Origin: Odobenus rosmarus divergens
Taxonomy: Eukaryota > Chordata > Mammalia > Carnivora > Odobenidae
Reading direction: 5' to 3'
NCBI RefSeq assembly: GCF_000321225.1
Contig: NW_004451409.1
Span: forward strand, 378,352-442,351
Length of the DNA: 64,000 bases
Part shown: piece by piece, positions 11,549-23,004 of the stretch
Layout of the letters: every line of letters begins with the position of its first letter
How positions within the stretch are numbered: the first letter of the stretch is position 1
Notes under the pieces: model-generated
Databases searched by the model: none
Seen by the model: the letters and a program-made list of their open reading frames with translations, nothing else
Told to the model about the DNA's origin: nothing
Translations under genes and position numbers: made by a program

Positions 11549-12454
11549 AACTCAAGAAAAATATCTTAATACAGTCAGATAAGAAGTGACATGAGGAAAC
11601 TTAAAATTTAACCAATGCATGTGAATGATTGGGGTAAAGAGCTAAATAGAGATTAAGAGGAAATAAAAATATTTTCATTGACATCTAATAAAGAAAATTT
11701 AAATTTAAATTCTGGGTGACTTCCAGTGCAATTCATTTCAATATTCCCATTAGTCTCAAAAGTGTGGAGAACACAACTTTGAGAAAAATTTTCCCAAAAT
11801 TGTTCTAAATATGTGTGACATCTGCCCCAAATTTTGACATTTAATTTTAAAGCACAAAGTGTTCTTGTGAAGAAGATAAGAAAATAGACCATGACCTTCT
11901 TAATAAATGTACTATATATTTTTTAATTCTAGATTATTCTTTTCCCAGAGATTTAAACTCTCCCTTATCTCTCAATTCAGTATTCATCATGGATTTAGAA
12001 ATCCCATTGATTAATACAAAGAGCGAACTGGGCTTCACGTTTATAAGTGGACTGCTTGGTAAATTTATTCCCTTGGGTTTAAAATAACCACTAAGTAGAA
12101 AATTGTAGCAGCACTATCAATGCAACAGAAAAAGGCTGATAAATTAGGAATGGAAGAGAAGAATTAATTGGTATTGGACATGAAAGGGGAATTTTAGTTC
12201 ATAAACATTTGTGCTGTAATCTCCTCTAAACTTTAATTAAACTCTCTCAAGGTTCATAATCTTAAAATACATTTATTTTAAATTTACTCACTTGCCAGAA
12301 AGATTTATTCAAGCTGTCAGTTTTCTACTTTAAAGCATTTCATTTTGAAGTGACTGATTCCAATCATCATCTCTCTGACGAGGTAAAGTCTTTTAAAGCT
12401 GACTCTGGAAAATTCTGCCACAAAAAAAAAAAAAAAAAAAGACTCTTCCACTAC
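11549..12454. other. No recognisable feature; one poly(A) run
   Basis: Unique-looking AT-rich sequence. A run of 19 A occupies 12422-12440 with no direct repeat around it, so I do not call it an insertion. Confidence 0.5.
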
Positions 12455-12910
12455 AGGTATGAGTGTAAGTTGATACAACCATTTGTATAACAATTAAGCA
12501 TTGTTTAGGAAATTAGAATGTGCATATGTTCTATAATCCAGTAATTCTACTCCTAAAAGGCACAGAAAAACTCATGCATGTACAACTAGGTGACATTAAC
12601 AGGAAAGTTCGCAGAATCATTGTTCATGATAACAAAAAAATGGAAAAACTCAAAAATTAATGAAGAATAGAATGGATACATAAATTGGAATATATTCAAA
12701 TAAAGAATACTATATATATAGATAGAAAGATGATTGATAGATGATTGATAAAATCAGTGAAAATAACTATAGCCATACATCAATATCTAAGCTTATTAAA
12801 AAATTATACAATTGAGCGAGAAAAGAGGATCACATTTATAAAATTCAAAAACAGGATACATAAATAAATCTACCTGGTAAAAGAGTAAAGACCCATAAAG
12901 TCATGATTCA
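12455..12910 (+). mobile_element. Old L1 3' region fragment
   Basis: Blocks such as 'ccagtaattctactcctaaa', 'agaatcattgttcatgataa' and 'aatggatacataaattgg' are decayed equivalents of the well-known L1 ORF2-end and 3'UTR text. The orientation is plus. A degenerate Can-SINE follows directly. Confidence 0.65.
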
Positions 12911-13094
12911 CATACTGCATGGAGCACAGGGTGTGAGTGAGCAGGGGTGAGAGGCAGAGAGAGAAGAGAATCTCCAGCAGACTCTGCGCTCAGCATGGAG
13001 CCAATGCAGGGTTTGATCTCACAACCCTGAGATCATGACCTGAGCTGAAATCAAGAGTCGGACCCTTAACCACCTGACCATCCAGGCACCCCCC
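12911..13094 (-). mobile_element. Can-SINE, diverged, tail missing
   Basis: The + strand reads 'gagcacagggtgtgagtgag', 'ctctgcgctcagcatggagc', 'gatcatgacctgagctgaaa', 'ccaggcacccccc', which is a minus-strand Can-SINE. The A-rich tail that should lie on the left is not present and the body is more diverged than most copies, so this is an older, 3'-truncated copy. It sits between an L1 3' fragment and the 5' end of another L1. Confidence 0.82.
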
Positions 13095-13279
13095 AGAACC
13101 ATCAATTTGAACAACTATCCATGAAGGAAAATACCTTCACAAGAGCTAGTTTCCAGGTGACGGATTACAGCACCTGGGTGAAGCACAGAAATAAGAAAAG
13201 ATGCACTGAGGAGGTTAGAAAAGATAGATTCATAATACCCCATCACTTTTCCCCCAACCCCAGGCGGCCCAGCAAGAGA

Positions 13280-14215
13280 GAGGCACTGTCCCCATGGGAG
13301 AAGGACCCACCCAACATCAGACAAACTCCTATGGTCCTAGATGGCCCCTGGTAGGCTCCCATGAACCAGACACCCAGCCCACACCAGGAAATCCTATGAC
13401 CTTAGGCTCCCAAAGGCTTCCACAAATCCAAGCCCCAGGCACATCCCAGAGCTGGCCAGATCCCATGGACCCAAATGGCACTTGTGGCTCCAGGCTCCTA
13501 ATCAGCCCTCACAATCCCAGGGTCCAGGCATTACCTGAGATCCCAAGCTCCCAACTGGGCCCAGCTCCAGGCCAACTACCACAGACTCACGCTTTCTATC
13601 CACCCCAGTACCAGGCCAGCCCCTATAGACCTAAAGTCCAAACCATCTCCTGTGGATACAAGCTTCCAGCCTGTCCTAGCACCAAGCCAGTCCACACAGC
13701 CCAGCCTCAAGACCAGCTCTCACTGACTTAAACTCCAGGCCCACACAAATACCAAACTGGCCCCTACAGATTAAATCTTCATGTGATGCTCCAGGCTACA
13801 AGCCCATACACATAACTGCAGGCTACAGGCTTACCCTAGTACTAAGCCAGTTCCCATGACCTCTAGTCCAGCTCCTCTAAAACCAGGCTTTCAGCCTGTC
13901 CCAGTACTAGACTGGCCCCCATAAACCCAGATGCCAAGCCCATACCAGCAGTCCCCATCACTTGGTTGACCCCTGTGGACCAGGATCCAGGTCCACCCAT
14001 GCAGACACAGGTCCCAGGTGCCTTACCACAGATTCAAGAGCCAGGCCCCCTCCAAGTGAACCAAGGCTCTAGGTACACCCCCATGGACCCAGGCACAGGC
14101 TGATCCCCATGTACCAAGCACCGGGCCTGTTCACCTGCTGACCTAGGCACCAGACCTGACCAACCAAAAACTCCAGTAATAGGCCCACCCACAGACACCA
14201 CCAGAGGGCCCACCA
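13280..14215 (+). repeat. Degenerate GC-rich minisatellite-like array in the L1 5' region
   Basis: About 930 bp is built of imperfect units of roughly 25-50 bp around 'ccaggc', 'cccatggaccca', 'ccagcccacaccagg' and 'gacccaggcacaggc'. Such proline-codon-rich repetition is known in the 5'UTR of some older mammalian L1 subfamilies, and here it lies just upstream of the ORF1 remnant. A 145-codon Pro/Gln/Ser-rich open frame (13294-13731) is a consequence of the unit composition and I do not call it a gene. Confidence 0.72.
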
Positions 14216-15548
14216 AGGATCTCTGGATGGGCCAACTAGTGAGGGGTTTTGCCTATGAAAGCCAGTCTTTAATGACTAGAAGAGATACCTATTTCCTTAA
14301 ATGTGTACACACTAACTTAATGCTGCAAGATCATGAATAATCAAGGAAACATGACACCACTAGAGGAAACTAATAAAATTTCAATGACTGACCCTAAAGA
14401 AGGAAGAACTGTGAATTGTCTAAAATAAAGAATTCAGGATAATCCTTTTAAAGAAATTCAAAGAGGACTAAAGAGAACAAGTAAACAACTTATTAAAATT
14501 AGGGAAACAATGCATGAACAAAATGAGAAGTTTAACAGAAAAATAAAAACCATTAAAAAAAAAAACTAGAATTGAAGAAAGCAATGACTGAAGTGAACAA
14601 TTCAATAGAGAGCTTCAATATCAGACTCGACCAAGCAAAGTAAGATTGAACTGTTAGGTCATTTGAAGTCATCCAGTCAGAGGAGCATAAAGGAAAAAGA
14701 ATGAAAAAGTGTGAAGACTCCTTCAAGAATTATGGAATACCACTAAGAGAAATAACCTATGTATTATTGGAGTCCAAGAAGAAGAGAAAAAGGGGCAGAA
14801 ACAACCTTTAAAGAAATAATGAAAGAGAACTCCTCAAATCTGGGGAGATATCTGGATATCTGAGCTTCTAAAGCTAGTAGGCCACCCCAAAATTTCAAGA
14901 TAATCTTTTCCAATACACATTATGATAAAACTATCTAAAATCAAAGACAAAGAGAATTTTAAAAGAAAGAGAAGAAAATTCTCACATAGAAGGAAGCCCC
15001 CATTAGGCTATCAGATTTCTCAGGAGAAACCTTGCAGACCAAAAAAATGGCAGAATATATTTAAAATGCTGAAAGAAAAATACTACTAACCAAGAGTACT
15101 TACCCAGCAAAGCTGTCTTTCAGAAATGAAGAAAAGAAAAAGACTTTCTCAAACAAAAAAAGCTAAGGGAGGTCACCATTACTAGACCTACCTTACAAGA
15201 AATGCTGAAAGGAGTTTCTAAAGCTAAAATAAAACACTCTAGTTAGTAACACAAAAATATATGAAAATATAAAACAAACTAGTACAGGTAATTATATAGT
15301 CAAAGTCAGAATACTCTAATATTATAATAAGGTGGTGTGTTAATATTTTAACTTTAGTATAAAGGTTAAAAGACAAAAAAATGAAAATAACTATGGTTAT
15401 AATAACTTGTTAAAAATAAACTTGTAAATAAATAAATATATAAAAACAGGTGAATTATAATATCAAAAACAAAATTATGGGGAGAGGAGTAAAAGGTTAG
15501 AGTTTTTGCATACAATTAAAGTTAACTTGATATCAGCTTAAAATAGAC

Positions 15549-15739
15549 TTTTTTTAAAGATTTTATTTATCTATTTGAGAGAGAGGGAGAGAGAGAGAGC
15601 ACGAGTGGGGTGAGGGGCAGAGGGAGAAGTAGACTCCCCACTGAGCAGGGAGCCGGATGTGGAGCTTGATCCTAGGACTCCGGGATCATGACCTGAGCCA
15701 AAGGCAGACATTTAACCAACTGAGCCACCCAGGAGCCCC
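15549..15739 (-). mobile_element. Can-SINE, full length, 11-bp TSD
   Basis: The + strand runs T-rich tail, AAAGATTTTATTTATCTATT, GA-rich block, 'gggatcatgacctgagcc', 'tgagccacccaggagcccc'. TAAAATAGACT at 15539-15549 is repeated exactly at 15740-15750. It interrupts the large L1 between its ORF1 and ORF2 remnants. A TA microsatellite starts immediately beyond the right duplication. Confidence 0.95.
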
Positions 15740-15750
15740 TAAAATAGACT

Positions 15751-15788
15751 GTGTATATATATATATATGCGCCTGGGTGGCTCAGTTG

Positions 15789-15831
<43 letters not shown>

Positions 15832-15974
15832 CACACACACAAACATACATATTGTAAACATATGTATAAAACATATATATGTTTGTATATTATTACATGT
15901 ATGTATATAAATGTATAAAAATATATATAAGATTTTATATATATATGTATATATACACACACACATACATATAA
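15751..15974. repeat. TA/CA microsatellite and AT-rich satellite-like tract
   Basis: (TA)n occupies 15753-15768 and 15791-15826, followed by (CA)n and mixed TATG/TACA sequence to about 15974. The tract is split by a 22-bp Can-SINE head. The Tyr/Ile-rich open frames of about 100 codons on both strands here are artefacts of the repeat. Confidence 0.88.
15769..15790 (+). mobile_element. Isolated 22-bp Can-SINE head inside the TA repeat
   Basis: The 22 bp begin GCGCCTGGGTGGCTCAG and end TTGGT, matching only the first bases of a Can-SINE, with TA repeat directly on both sides. They are the reverse complement, at 21 of 22 positions, of 15715-15736, the head of the adjacent minus-strand SINE. Confidence 0.85.
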
Positions 15975-17759
15975 TGTTTTGTGTAAGCATCATGGTTAAC
16001 ACAAAGTGTAAACCTAGAACAGACACAAAAGATAAAAAGAAGGGAATCAAAGAATACCACTATGGAAAAATCATTAATTCACAAAGAAAGACAGCAAAAG
16101 GAGATGAAAGGTACAAGGGAACTACAAAAGAAAACCCAAACACATTAGTAAATGGCATTAGTAAGAGTCCTTACCTATCAATAATTACTTTAAATGCAAA
16201 TGGATTAAATACTCTAATCAAAAGACATACATAGAGTGCATGAATGAATTACAAAACAAGATTCAATTATATGCTGCCTACAAGAGACTCACTTCAGCTT
16301 TAAGGACACACACAGGCTCAGAATAAAGTGATGGAAAATATTATTCCATGCAAATAGAAACAAAAAGAGAAACAAAGATAGCTCTATACCTATATTAGAC
16401 AAATTAGATTTTAACCCAAAAACTGTAATAACAGAAAAAGAAGGTCATTATACAATGATAAAGGGGTCAATTAATCAGAACATATAATTGTAGAGATATA
16501 TATATCAATAACAGAGCACCTAAATATATTAAGCAAATGCTAACAGATTTAAAGAGAGATTAGATAAAAATAACAGGTAATATAATAATAGGGGACTTCA
16601 ATACTCCATTTTAAACAATGGATTATCATTCAGACAGAAAATCAATAAGGACAAAATGGACTTCAAATATACTTTATATGAAATGAACCTAACAGACATA
16701 TATAACACTCCATCCAACTACAACAGAATATACATTCTTCACAAGTGCACATGGAACATTCCCCAGGATAGATCATATGTTGGGACACAAAACAAACCTT
16801 GGCAAATGTAAAAAGATAGAAATCATACAAAGTATCTTTTTCCAGCCAAAATGGTATAAAATAGAAATCAAAGCTGACAAATTCACAAATGAGTGGAAAT
16901 TAAACAATATGCTCCTGAATAAATAATCCATCTAAGAAGAAAACAAGAGAAGTCAAAGAATATCTTGAGACAAATGAAATGGCAACAGATCATACCAAAA
17001 CATAGGCTGCAATAAAAGCAGTTCTGAGAGGAAAGTTAGCAGTGATAAATACCTATGCTAAAAAATAAAACAGAACACAACAACCTAACTTTACACCTCA
17101 AGAAACTAGAAAAAGAAGACACTAAGCCCAAAATTAGCATAGGGAAGGAAATATCAAAAATCAGAGCAGATATAAGCTAAAACAGACCAGAAAACCAATA
17201 GAGAAAAATCAATGAAACTAAATGCTGATTTTTTGAAGATAACAAAATTAATGAACTTTTAGCTAGACTAAGTAAAACAGATAAGTAATCAAATAAGTAA
17301 AATCAGAAATGAGAGAGATATTACAACTGACATCACAGAAATACAAAGAATCGTAAGAGACTACTATAAACAATTATAAACAAAAATTGGATAACCTAGA
17401 AGAAGTAGATGAGTTCCTAGAAATATACAACCTACCAAGACTGAATCATGAAGAAAAAAAATTGAACAGACAAATTATGAATAACGATATTTAATCAGTA
17501 ACCAAAAACCTCCAACAAAGGAAAAGCACAGGACCAGATGGTTTCAAGGGTGAATTCCAGCAAACATTTAAAGAAGAATTAATACCAATCATTCTCAAAC
17601 TCTTCCAAAAAAAAAAACTGAAGAAGAGGGAACACTCAAACTCATTTTATGAGGCTAGCATTACCCTTATAATAAAGCCAGAAAAGACACTACAAACAAA
17701 GAAAACTACAGGCCAATATTCCTGATGAATATAGTTATAAAATTCTCAATAAAAGACTC

Positions 17760-18026
17760 TACAGGGGAAGGGAGGGAAAACTGAATGGGAAGAAATCAGA
17801 GAGGGAGACAAACCATGAGAGACTCTGGATGCCGAGAAACAAACTGAGGGTTACAGAAGGTGCAGGGGATGGGGTAACTGGGTGGTGGGTATTAAGGAGG
17901 GCATGTGTTGGGATGAGCACTGGGTGTTATACATAACTAATGAATCATTGAACACTACAACAAAAATTTATGATGTACTATATACTTACTGAACATAATA
18001 AAAAATGTTAAAAAAATAAAATAAAA
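17760..18026 (+). mobile_element. Nested L1 3' end, 12-bp TSD
   Basis: This is a carnivore-type L1 3' end: 'gagagactctggatgccgag', 'aacaaactgagggttac', 'gatgagcactgggtgttata', then an A-rich tail. It is inserted in the ORF2 remnant of the larger L1. AATAAAAGACTC at 17748-17759 is repeated at 18027-18038, and the host ORF2 reads on across the two copies. It belongs to the same 3'-end type as the copy at 3509-3730. Confidence 0.92.
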
Positions 18027-18361
18027 AATAAAAGACTCGCAAATCAAATTCAGCATCACATTAAAAAGGATCATATACCATGATCAAGTGGGATTTATCC
18101 CTGATATGCAAGGATGGTTCAACATACACAAATCAATAAATACTATATAGCACATTAATAAAATGAAACACAAAAATCATATGATAATAGAAGTAGAAAA
18201 AGCATTTGACAAAATTCAACATCCTTTCATGATAAAAACTTTGAACAAACTGGGTACAGAAGGAATGTACCTCAATATGATAAAGACAAAATATGACAAA
18301 CTCACGGCTAACACTATACTCAATGCTGAAAACTAAAAGCTTTCTCACTAAGGTCTGGAGT

Positions 18362-18440
18362 GCTCACTCACCACTTTTATTCAACATAGTAGGGGAAAAA
18401 AAGCGCTCACTCACCACTTTTATTCAATATAGTAGGGGAA
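18362..18440 (+). repeat. 43-bp tandem duplication inside L1 ORF2
   Basis: A unit starting GCTCACTCACCACTTTTATT at 18362 is repeated from 18405, with one substitution in the shared part. L1 ORF2 has this segment (RT region, upstream of the FADD box) once, so this is a local duplication after insertion. Confidence 0.88.
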
Positions 18441-19611
18441 GCCCTAGCCATAAAACTAGGCAAGAAAAGGAAATAAAAGTCATCTAAATGAGAAAGAAGT
18501 AAAATTCTCTGTTTGCAGAGGATGTGATCTTATATGTAGAAAATCCTAAACACACTTCCAAAAAACTGTTAGAACTAATAAACAAATTCAGTAAAATTGC
18601 AAATACAAAACGAATACAGAAATATAAGGTGTTTCTACACAGTAACAATGAACTATCTAAAAAGAAATTAAAGAAAACAACCCCATTTACAATAGCATCA
18701 AATAATAAAATACCTAGAAATAAATTTAACAAAGGAGGTGAAAAATCTGTACACTGAAAATTATAAGACATTGATAAAAGAAATGGAAGAAAACACAAAT
18801 AAGTGGAAAGATATCCCATGTTCATAGATCAGAAGAATTTATATGGTTATAATTTCCATACTATCCAAAGCCATCTATAAATTCAATGGAATACCTAACA
18901 AAATTCCAATGGCAGTTTTCACAGAAATAGAAAAAACAGTCCTAATGTTTGTATGAAACCACAAAAGACTTCAATTGCCAAAGCAATCCCAAGGAAGAAC
19001 CAAGCTAGAGGCACAACAATTCCTGATTTCAAATTTTATTTCAAAGCTGTAGTAATCAAAACAGTATGATACTGGCATAATAACACAAAAACCGATGGCA
19101 CAAAATTGAGAGCCCAGAAATAAACCCATGCATATATGGTCAACTAATATTTGACAAAGGAGCCAAAAATACTCCATGAGGAAAGGATAGTCTCTTCAAT
19201 AAACGGTATTGGGAAAACTGTACATTCACATGTAAAAGAATGAAACTAGAGCCCTAAATTGCACACACAAATATTACACTGAAAACAGATTAAAGACTCA
19301 CATCTAAGATCCAAATTCGTAAAACTACTAGAAGAAAAGTACGGGAAAAGCTCCTTGATGATGATTGGTCCTGGCAACATTTTTTGGCTATGACACTAAA
19401 AGCACACAAAATAAAAAATAAACAAGTGGGCCTACATCAAACTGAAAAGCTTCTGCACAGTTAAAGAAACAATCTGCAAAATAAAAAGACAACCAATGGA
19501 ATGGGAGAAAATCCCTGCAAACTATCTGATAAGGAGTTAATATTCAAAATACATAAAGAACTCATACAACTCAATAGCAAGGAAAGAAAACAATTTAAAA
19601 AATGGGCAGGA

Positions 19612-19756
19612 GGAGCACCTGAGTGGCTCAGTCAGTTAAGCATCTGACTCTTTATCTCAGTTCAGGTATTGATCTCAGGGTTGTGAGTTAAAGCCCCGCA
19701 CTGGGTTCCATGCTGGGCGTACAGCCTACTTAAAAAAAAAAAAAAAAAAAAAAAAA
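19612..19756 (+). mobile_element. Can-SINE, shortened, long poly(A)
   Basis: The head 'ggagcacctgagtggctcag' and the body 'gatctcagggttgtgagtta' and 'ctgggttccatgctgggcgt' pass directly into a run of about 26 A, skipping the CT-rich part. Flanks 'aatgggcagga' (left) and 'ttgggcagagga' (right) suggest a target-site duplication that has since changed. It interrupts the ORF2 end of the large L1. Confidence 0.88.
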
Positions 19757-20037
19757 TTGGGCAGAGGACTCAAATAGATATTTTTTCCTACTAAGACGTA
19801 CAAATGGCCAGCAAGTATATGAAAAGATGCTCAACATCATTAATCGTCAAAGAGATGCAAATCAAAATCACAAGATACCACCTCACACCTATTAAAATGA
19901 CTACTATCAGAAAGACAAGAAATAACAAGTATTGGTGAGGATGTGGAGAAAAGGGAACCCTTGTACCCTTTTGTCTGGAATAGAAATTGGTGCAGCCACT
20001 ATGGCAAACAATGTGGAAGTTCCTCAAAAAATTAAAA

Positions 20038-20183
20038 ACAGAGACAATATTGTACTATATTTATATAATGTAATAAATATTACTACAATGGCAATCATGT
20101 TACAATATATAAATGTGTTAAAATAATACAGTGCCATTTAAATTTACACAATGTTGTGTGTCAAATATATTCAATAAAAAAAT
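20038..20183 (+). mobile_element. Nested L1 3'UTR end, about 146 bp
   Basis: The host L1 text 'ctcaaaaaattaaaaacag' breaks, and 'tagaattgccttatccagca' resumes after 20183. Between them is a separate L1MA-like 3'UTR end with 'tacaatggcaatcatgttac', 'catttaaatttacacaatg' and 'caaatatattcaataaaaa'. A-rich flanks (about 'aaaaattaaaaacag' and 'aaaaataaaaaatag') act as the duplication. It is a very short 5'-truncated copy. Confidence 0.75.
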
Positions 20184-20452
20184 AAAAAATAGAATTGCCT
20201 TATCCAGCAATCCTACTTTTGGGTATATATCAAAAAGAAATGAAAACGCTATCCTAAAGAGATATTCACATTCTCTTGTTCATTGCAGCATTATTCACAA
20301 TAGCCAAGACACAGACATAACCTAATTGTCCATCAAAGGATAAATGGATAAAGAAGGTATGAAATATCTATACAATGGAACATTATTCAACCATAAAAAA
20401 GAAAGAAATTCTGCCTTTTTCAACTACCTAGATAAACATTGAGGACATTATA

Positions 20453-20797
20453 CTAAGTGAAAAAAGTAGTATATACAATAGTAAATAATGATGTGTGTGT
20501 GTGTGTGTGACACCTTCCTTTGTGCGTGTGTCTGTGCAGAGAAAGACTATAGGTATACTCCTCACATTTCCTGATGATTATCTCTGAGTGGTGGGTTTTC
20601 AATTTTTTTTTGTATTTTGTACTTTTTAAATGATCTAAAATAAACAAGGTCCCTTTAAAAAATGTAAGTATTTATAAGAAAAAGCATACACATAACTTAA
20701 ACCTCTAAGTGAAGCTATCAAGTTATAGAATTTTTTTTCAAAGATTTCATAACTTTATTTCATATAAAATATAAATATAAAAGGTATAATACCTGAA
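20453..20797 (+). repeat. Inverted-duplication copy A (interrupts L1)
   Basis: About 345 bp, starting CTAAGTGAAAAAAGTAGTAT, including (TG)n at 20492-20509 and ending at 'ggtataatacctgaa', match the reverse complement of 26817-27168. I count about a dozen substitutions plus small indels and a different TG length. The host L1 is interrupted: 'gaggacattatactaagtga' precedes and 'agtaagacggagaaagac' follows, which are adjacent in L1. TGAAAAAAGTA occurs at 20458-20468 and again at 20794-20804. There is no poly(A) tail. Confidence 0.9.
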
Positions 20798-21210
20798 AAA
20801 AGTAAGACGGAGAAAGACTAATACTGTATAATAACATTTATATGTAGAATCTAAAAAACTGGACTCATAGAAATAGAGAGTAAAATGGTGGTTGGCAGGG
20901 ATTTGTGGGTGGAGCAAATGAGGACATGTTGGTCAATGGGTACAAACTTCCAGCTATAATATGAATAAATTCTGGGGATTTAATGTGTGGCATGATGACT
21001 ATAATTAAGAATATTGTGTTACATACTTAAAAATTGTTAAGAGTAGGTTTTAAATGTTATGTCCACCAAAAAAATAAAAGGTAATTATGTGAGGGTATGG
21101 TGGTGTTACCTTACTGTGGTAGTCATTTTGCAATATATACCTATTCAACATCATGTTGTATATCTTAAGTATACATGTTATATGTTAATAATATTTAAGT
21201 AAATCTGGTG

Positions 21211-21835
21211 GAAAAAAATTAAAATTAAAAAGCATTGGCCTAATCCTAAAGAGAACAATATTTCATTTTAAAAGGGAATTTGGTAGTATCATGATAGATC
21301 TGGATGCTTGTAATCCAAAGAGTCTATAAACTTTAGAATGCTGTCCATTCAATTTTATAATACACTGGTCATTCCACATTAATGGAGGTGAGAATGACAA
21401 AGACGGGTCTGTGATGGACATATCATAATATGGCCCTCATAATCCCTGCCTCCTGGTATTCATGCACACAGCAACAAGAGAATGGGGAGAGCCACCAATG
21501 GTGGGGACAAAGGTGAAGGTAGAAGGAGTCAAACAAAGCAGAATCGAATGCATCAGGAAATTGTTCAGTGGGAACACACACACTCCTTGGGACCTCTCAA
21601 AGAACTCACCCACATGTGGGATGGCCCAAAAGATCCAGCATTTGGATACTTGCCACACAGTCAGAAAATGTAACAACCAGTAGTGGAAATAGAGAGCAGT
21701 AACCATCCAGGAGAAGACTGCAGCCACAGCCAGTTAAGTAAGGAGAACATTTCTCTTTCCTTCTCCTTCCTTTCCACTCGAACACACTGAGTGCTAGGGC
21801 ACTAGAGCCTAGAATGGGCAGGAGAAAAGGTGTAC
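21211..21835. other. No recognisable feature
   Basis: Unique-looking sequence. Several overlapping frames of 60-110 codons occur on both strands around 21437-21941. Such bidirectional openness is from composition and low stop density. No domain is recognised. Confidence 0.5.
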
Positions 21836-21837
21836 AG

Positions 21838-22008
21838 CAGTGGTTCCCAGCAAGAGCATCACCTGGGATCTTATTGGAAACAATTATTCTCAAATCCTTC
21901 CACAGACCTACTGAATCAGAAACTCTGAGGTTAGGGCTCATCGATTTGTGTTTTTAACAAGCACCGCAGGTGATTCTGATGCATGCTAAAGTTTGAGAAT
22001 CACTATTG
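21838..22008. mobile_element. MER5A-like hAT DNA transposon relic
   Basis: The ends 'cagtggttccc' and 'gtttgagaatcact' are the inverted termini of MER5-type non-autonomous hAT-Charlie elements. Between them are 'gagcatcacctgggatctta', 'ctgaatcagaaactctgagg' and 'gcaggtgattctgatgc'. The length of about 170 bp fits MER5A. Confidence 0.88.
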
Positions 22009-22559
22009 TAGAGCTTGGCTAAACACAGAAATTTTAAATTGTACTGGAATGAGCTTTAATAACTTAAGTGATCTGAAAGTTATGGGATCTGCCTGAGATG
22101 TTACTAAATGATAGGAAAGGGAGATTGGAAAGAACACAGTTGAAAGCAGTGGCTTGAGAAAAATAAAACCATTTCATATTTTACCCCTGTGATTGATTAA
22201 AAGTTACATATTTCTTCTTTTAGGTACATTGACAAGAATTGCATTTGGGAATTTATAGTTGCAAATACCTATTACTTGAACAAGAGTGGGATAATATTCT
22301 TATTTTATTTTCAATATGAAATCTGATCATAAGCTATGCAAATACCTGCCTTCCAAAATCGTGTACTCAAAATAGCATGGTCGTCCAATATGAGAAAGCA
22401 GAGGTTACCTATACTACCCAATTCAGTACTCCTGCACAACACCCCATACAACACCAAACAGATTTCCTTGAAATAATACAAGCAGTTTACCCTGAAGAGA
22501 TATGATTGGTATGATGAGTATCTGGTCAATTATTTATATATGCTATTTCTTTACTTCTA

Positions 22560-22640
22560 AATTTATTGCTTTAATCACATCTACTAATAGTTACTGAGTG
22601 CCCAGCATATTCCAGGTGCTGCCAGATGATAAAATACCTT
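22560..22640 (-). mobile_element. MIR-like fragment (weak)
   Basis: The block 'ttactgagtgcccagcatat' followed by 'tccaggtgct' resembles the reverse complement of the MIR 3' region. The match is short and partial. Confidence 0.4.
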
Positions 22641-23004
22641 AGGTAAATTTGCTTCTAGAATTGTCAACTGAATGTATTTTCTTTATACTTGTCACAATGC
22701 TTTATCCACAGTAAGTCATGAAGACCTACAAGTCGTGAACTATATATATATATACCCTTTGACTATCAAAGCCAGCATAGATATAAAAAGAAGACTCTGA
22801 TAAAAATTATAGAAATTATTTTAGTTGCCAAAAAAAAAACCTGTTAGCAATTATCTCTGATATACCTGCGATGCATATTTTCTGAGCACAGAGGGGGAAA
22901 GATGCTGTCGCACACTCACCCTGTAACTCTGCCTCAACACTGCTGAAACTGACCACAGTCTTTGTATGTTTCAGGGAATATTAACAATGTTCTCTTTATA
23001 TTAA
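22641..23004. other. No recognisable feature
   Basis: Unique-looking sequence with a short (TA)n at about 22741-22754 and an A run near 22831. Confidence 0.5.

Larger units (their letters stand above)
13095..21210 (+). mobile_element. Near-full-length decayed L1 LINE hosting several insertions
   Basis: A single plus-strand L1 can be followed from 5'UTR ('ttgaacaactatccatgaag' at 13106) to 3'UTR ('catgttgtatatcttaag' near 21150). Order: GC-rich repetitive 5' region 13280-14215, ORF1 remnant about 14320-15240, ORF2 from about 16150, and ORF2 end plus 3'UTR 20184-21210. In ORF2 the start 'SIITLNANGLN' (about 16165) fits the endonuclease N-terminus. 'KAFDKIQHP' (about 18200) and 'FAEDVILY' (about 18512) fit the reverse transcriptase, with Glu replacing the first Asp of the FADD box. 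Many stops and frameshifts are present, so it is dead. Later insertions lie at 15549, 17760, 19612, 20038 and 20453. Confidence 0.88.

Noticed and set aside
12422..12440. Run of 19 A as a possible tail-only insertion
   Set aside because: No direct repeat flanks the run, unlike the tract at 10558-10597.
13294..13731. 145-codon Pro/Gln-rich open frame
   Set aside because: It lies in the repetitive 5' region of a decayed L1 and its composition follows the repeat unit. No independent coding evidence.
15672..16050. Tyr/Ile-rich open frames of about 100 codons on both strands
   Set aside because: They are translations of TA/CA microsatellite sequence and a SINE.
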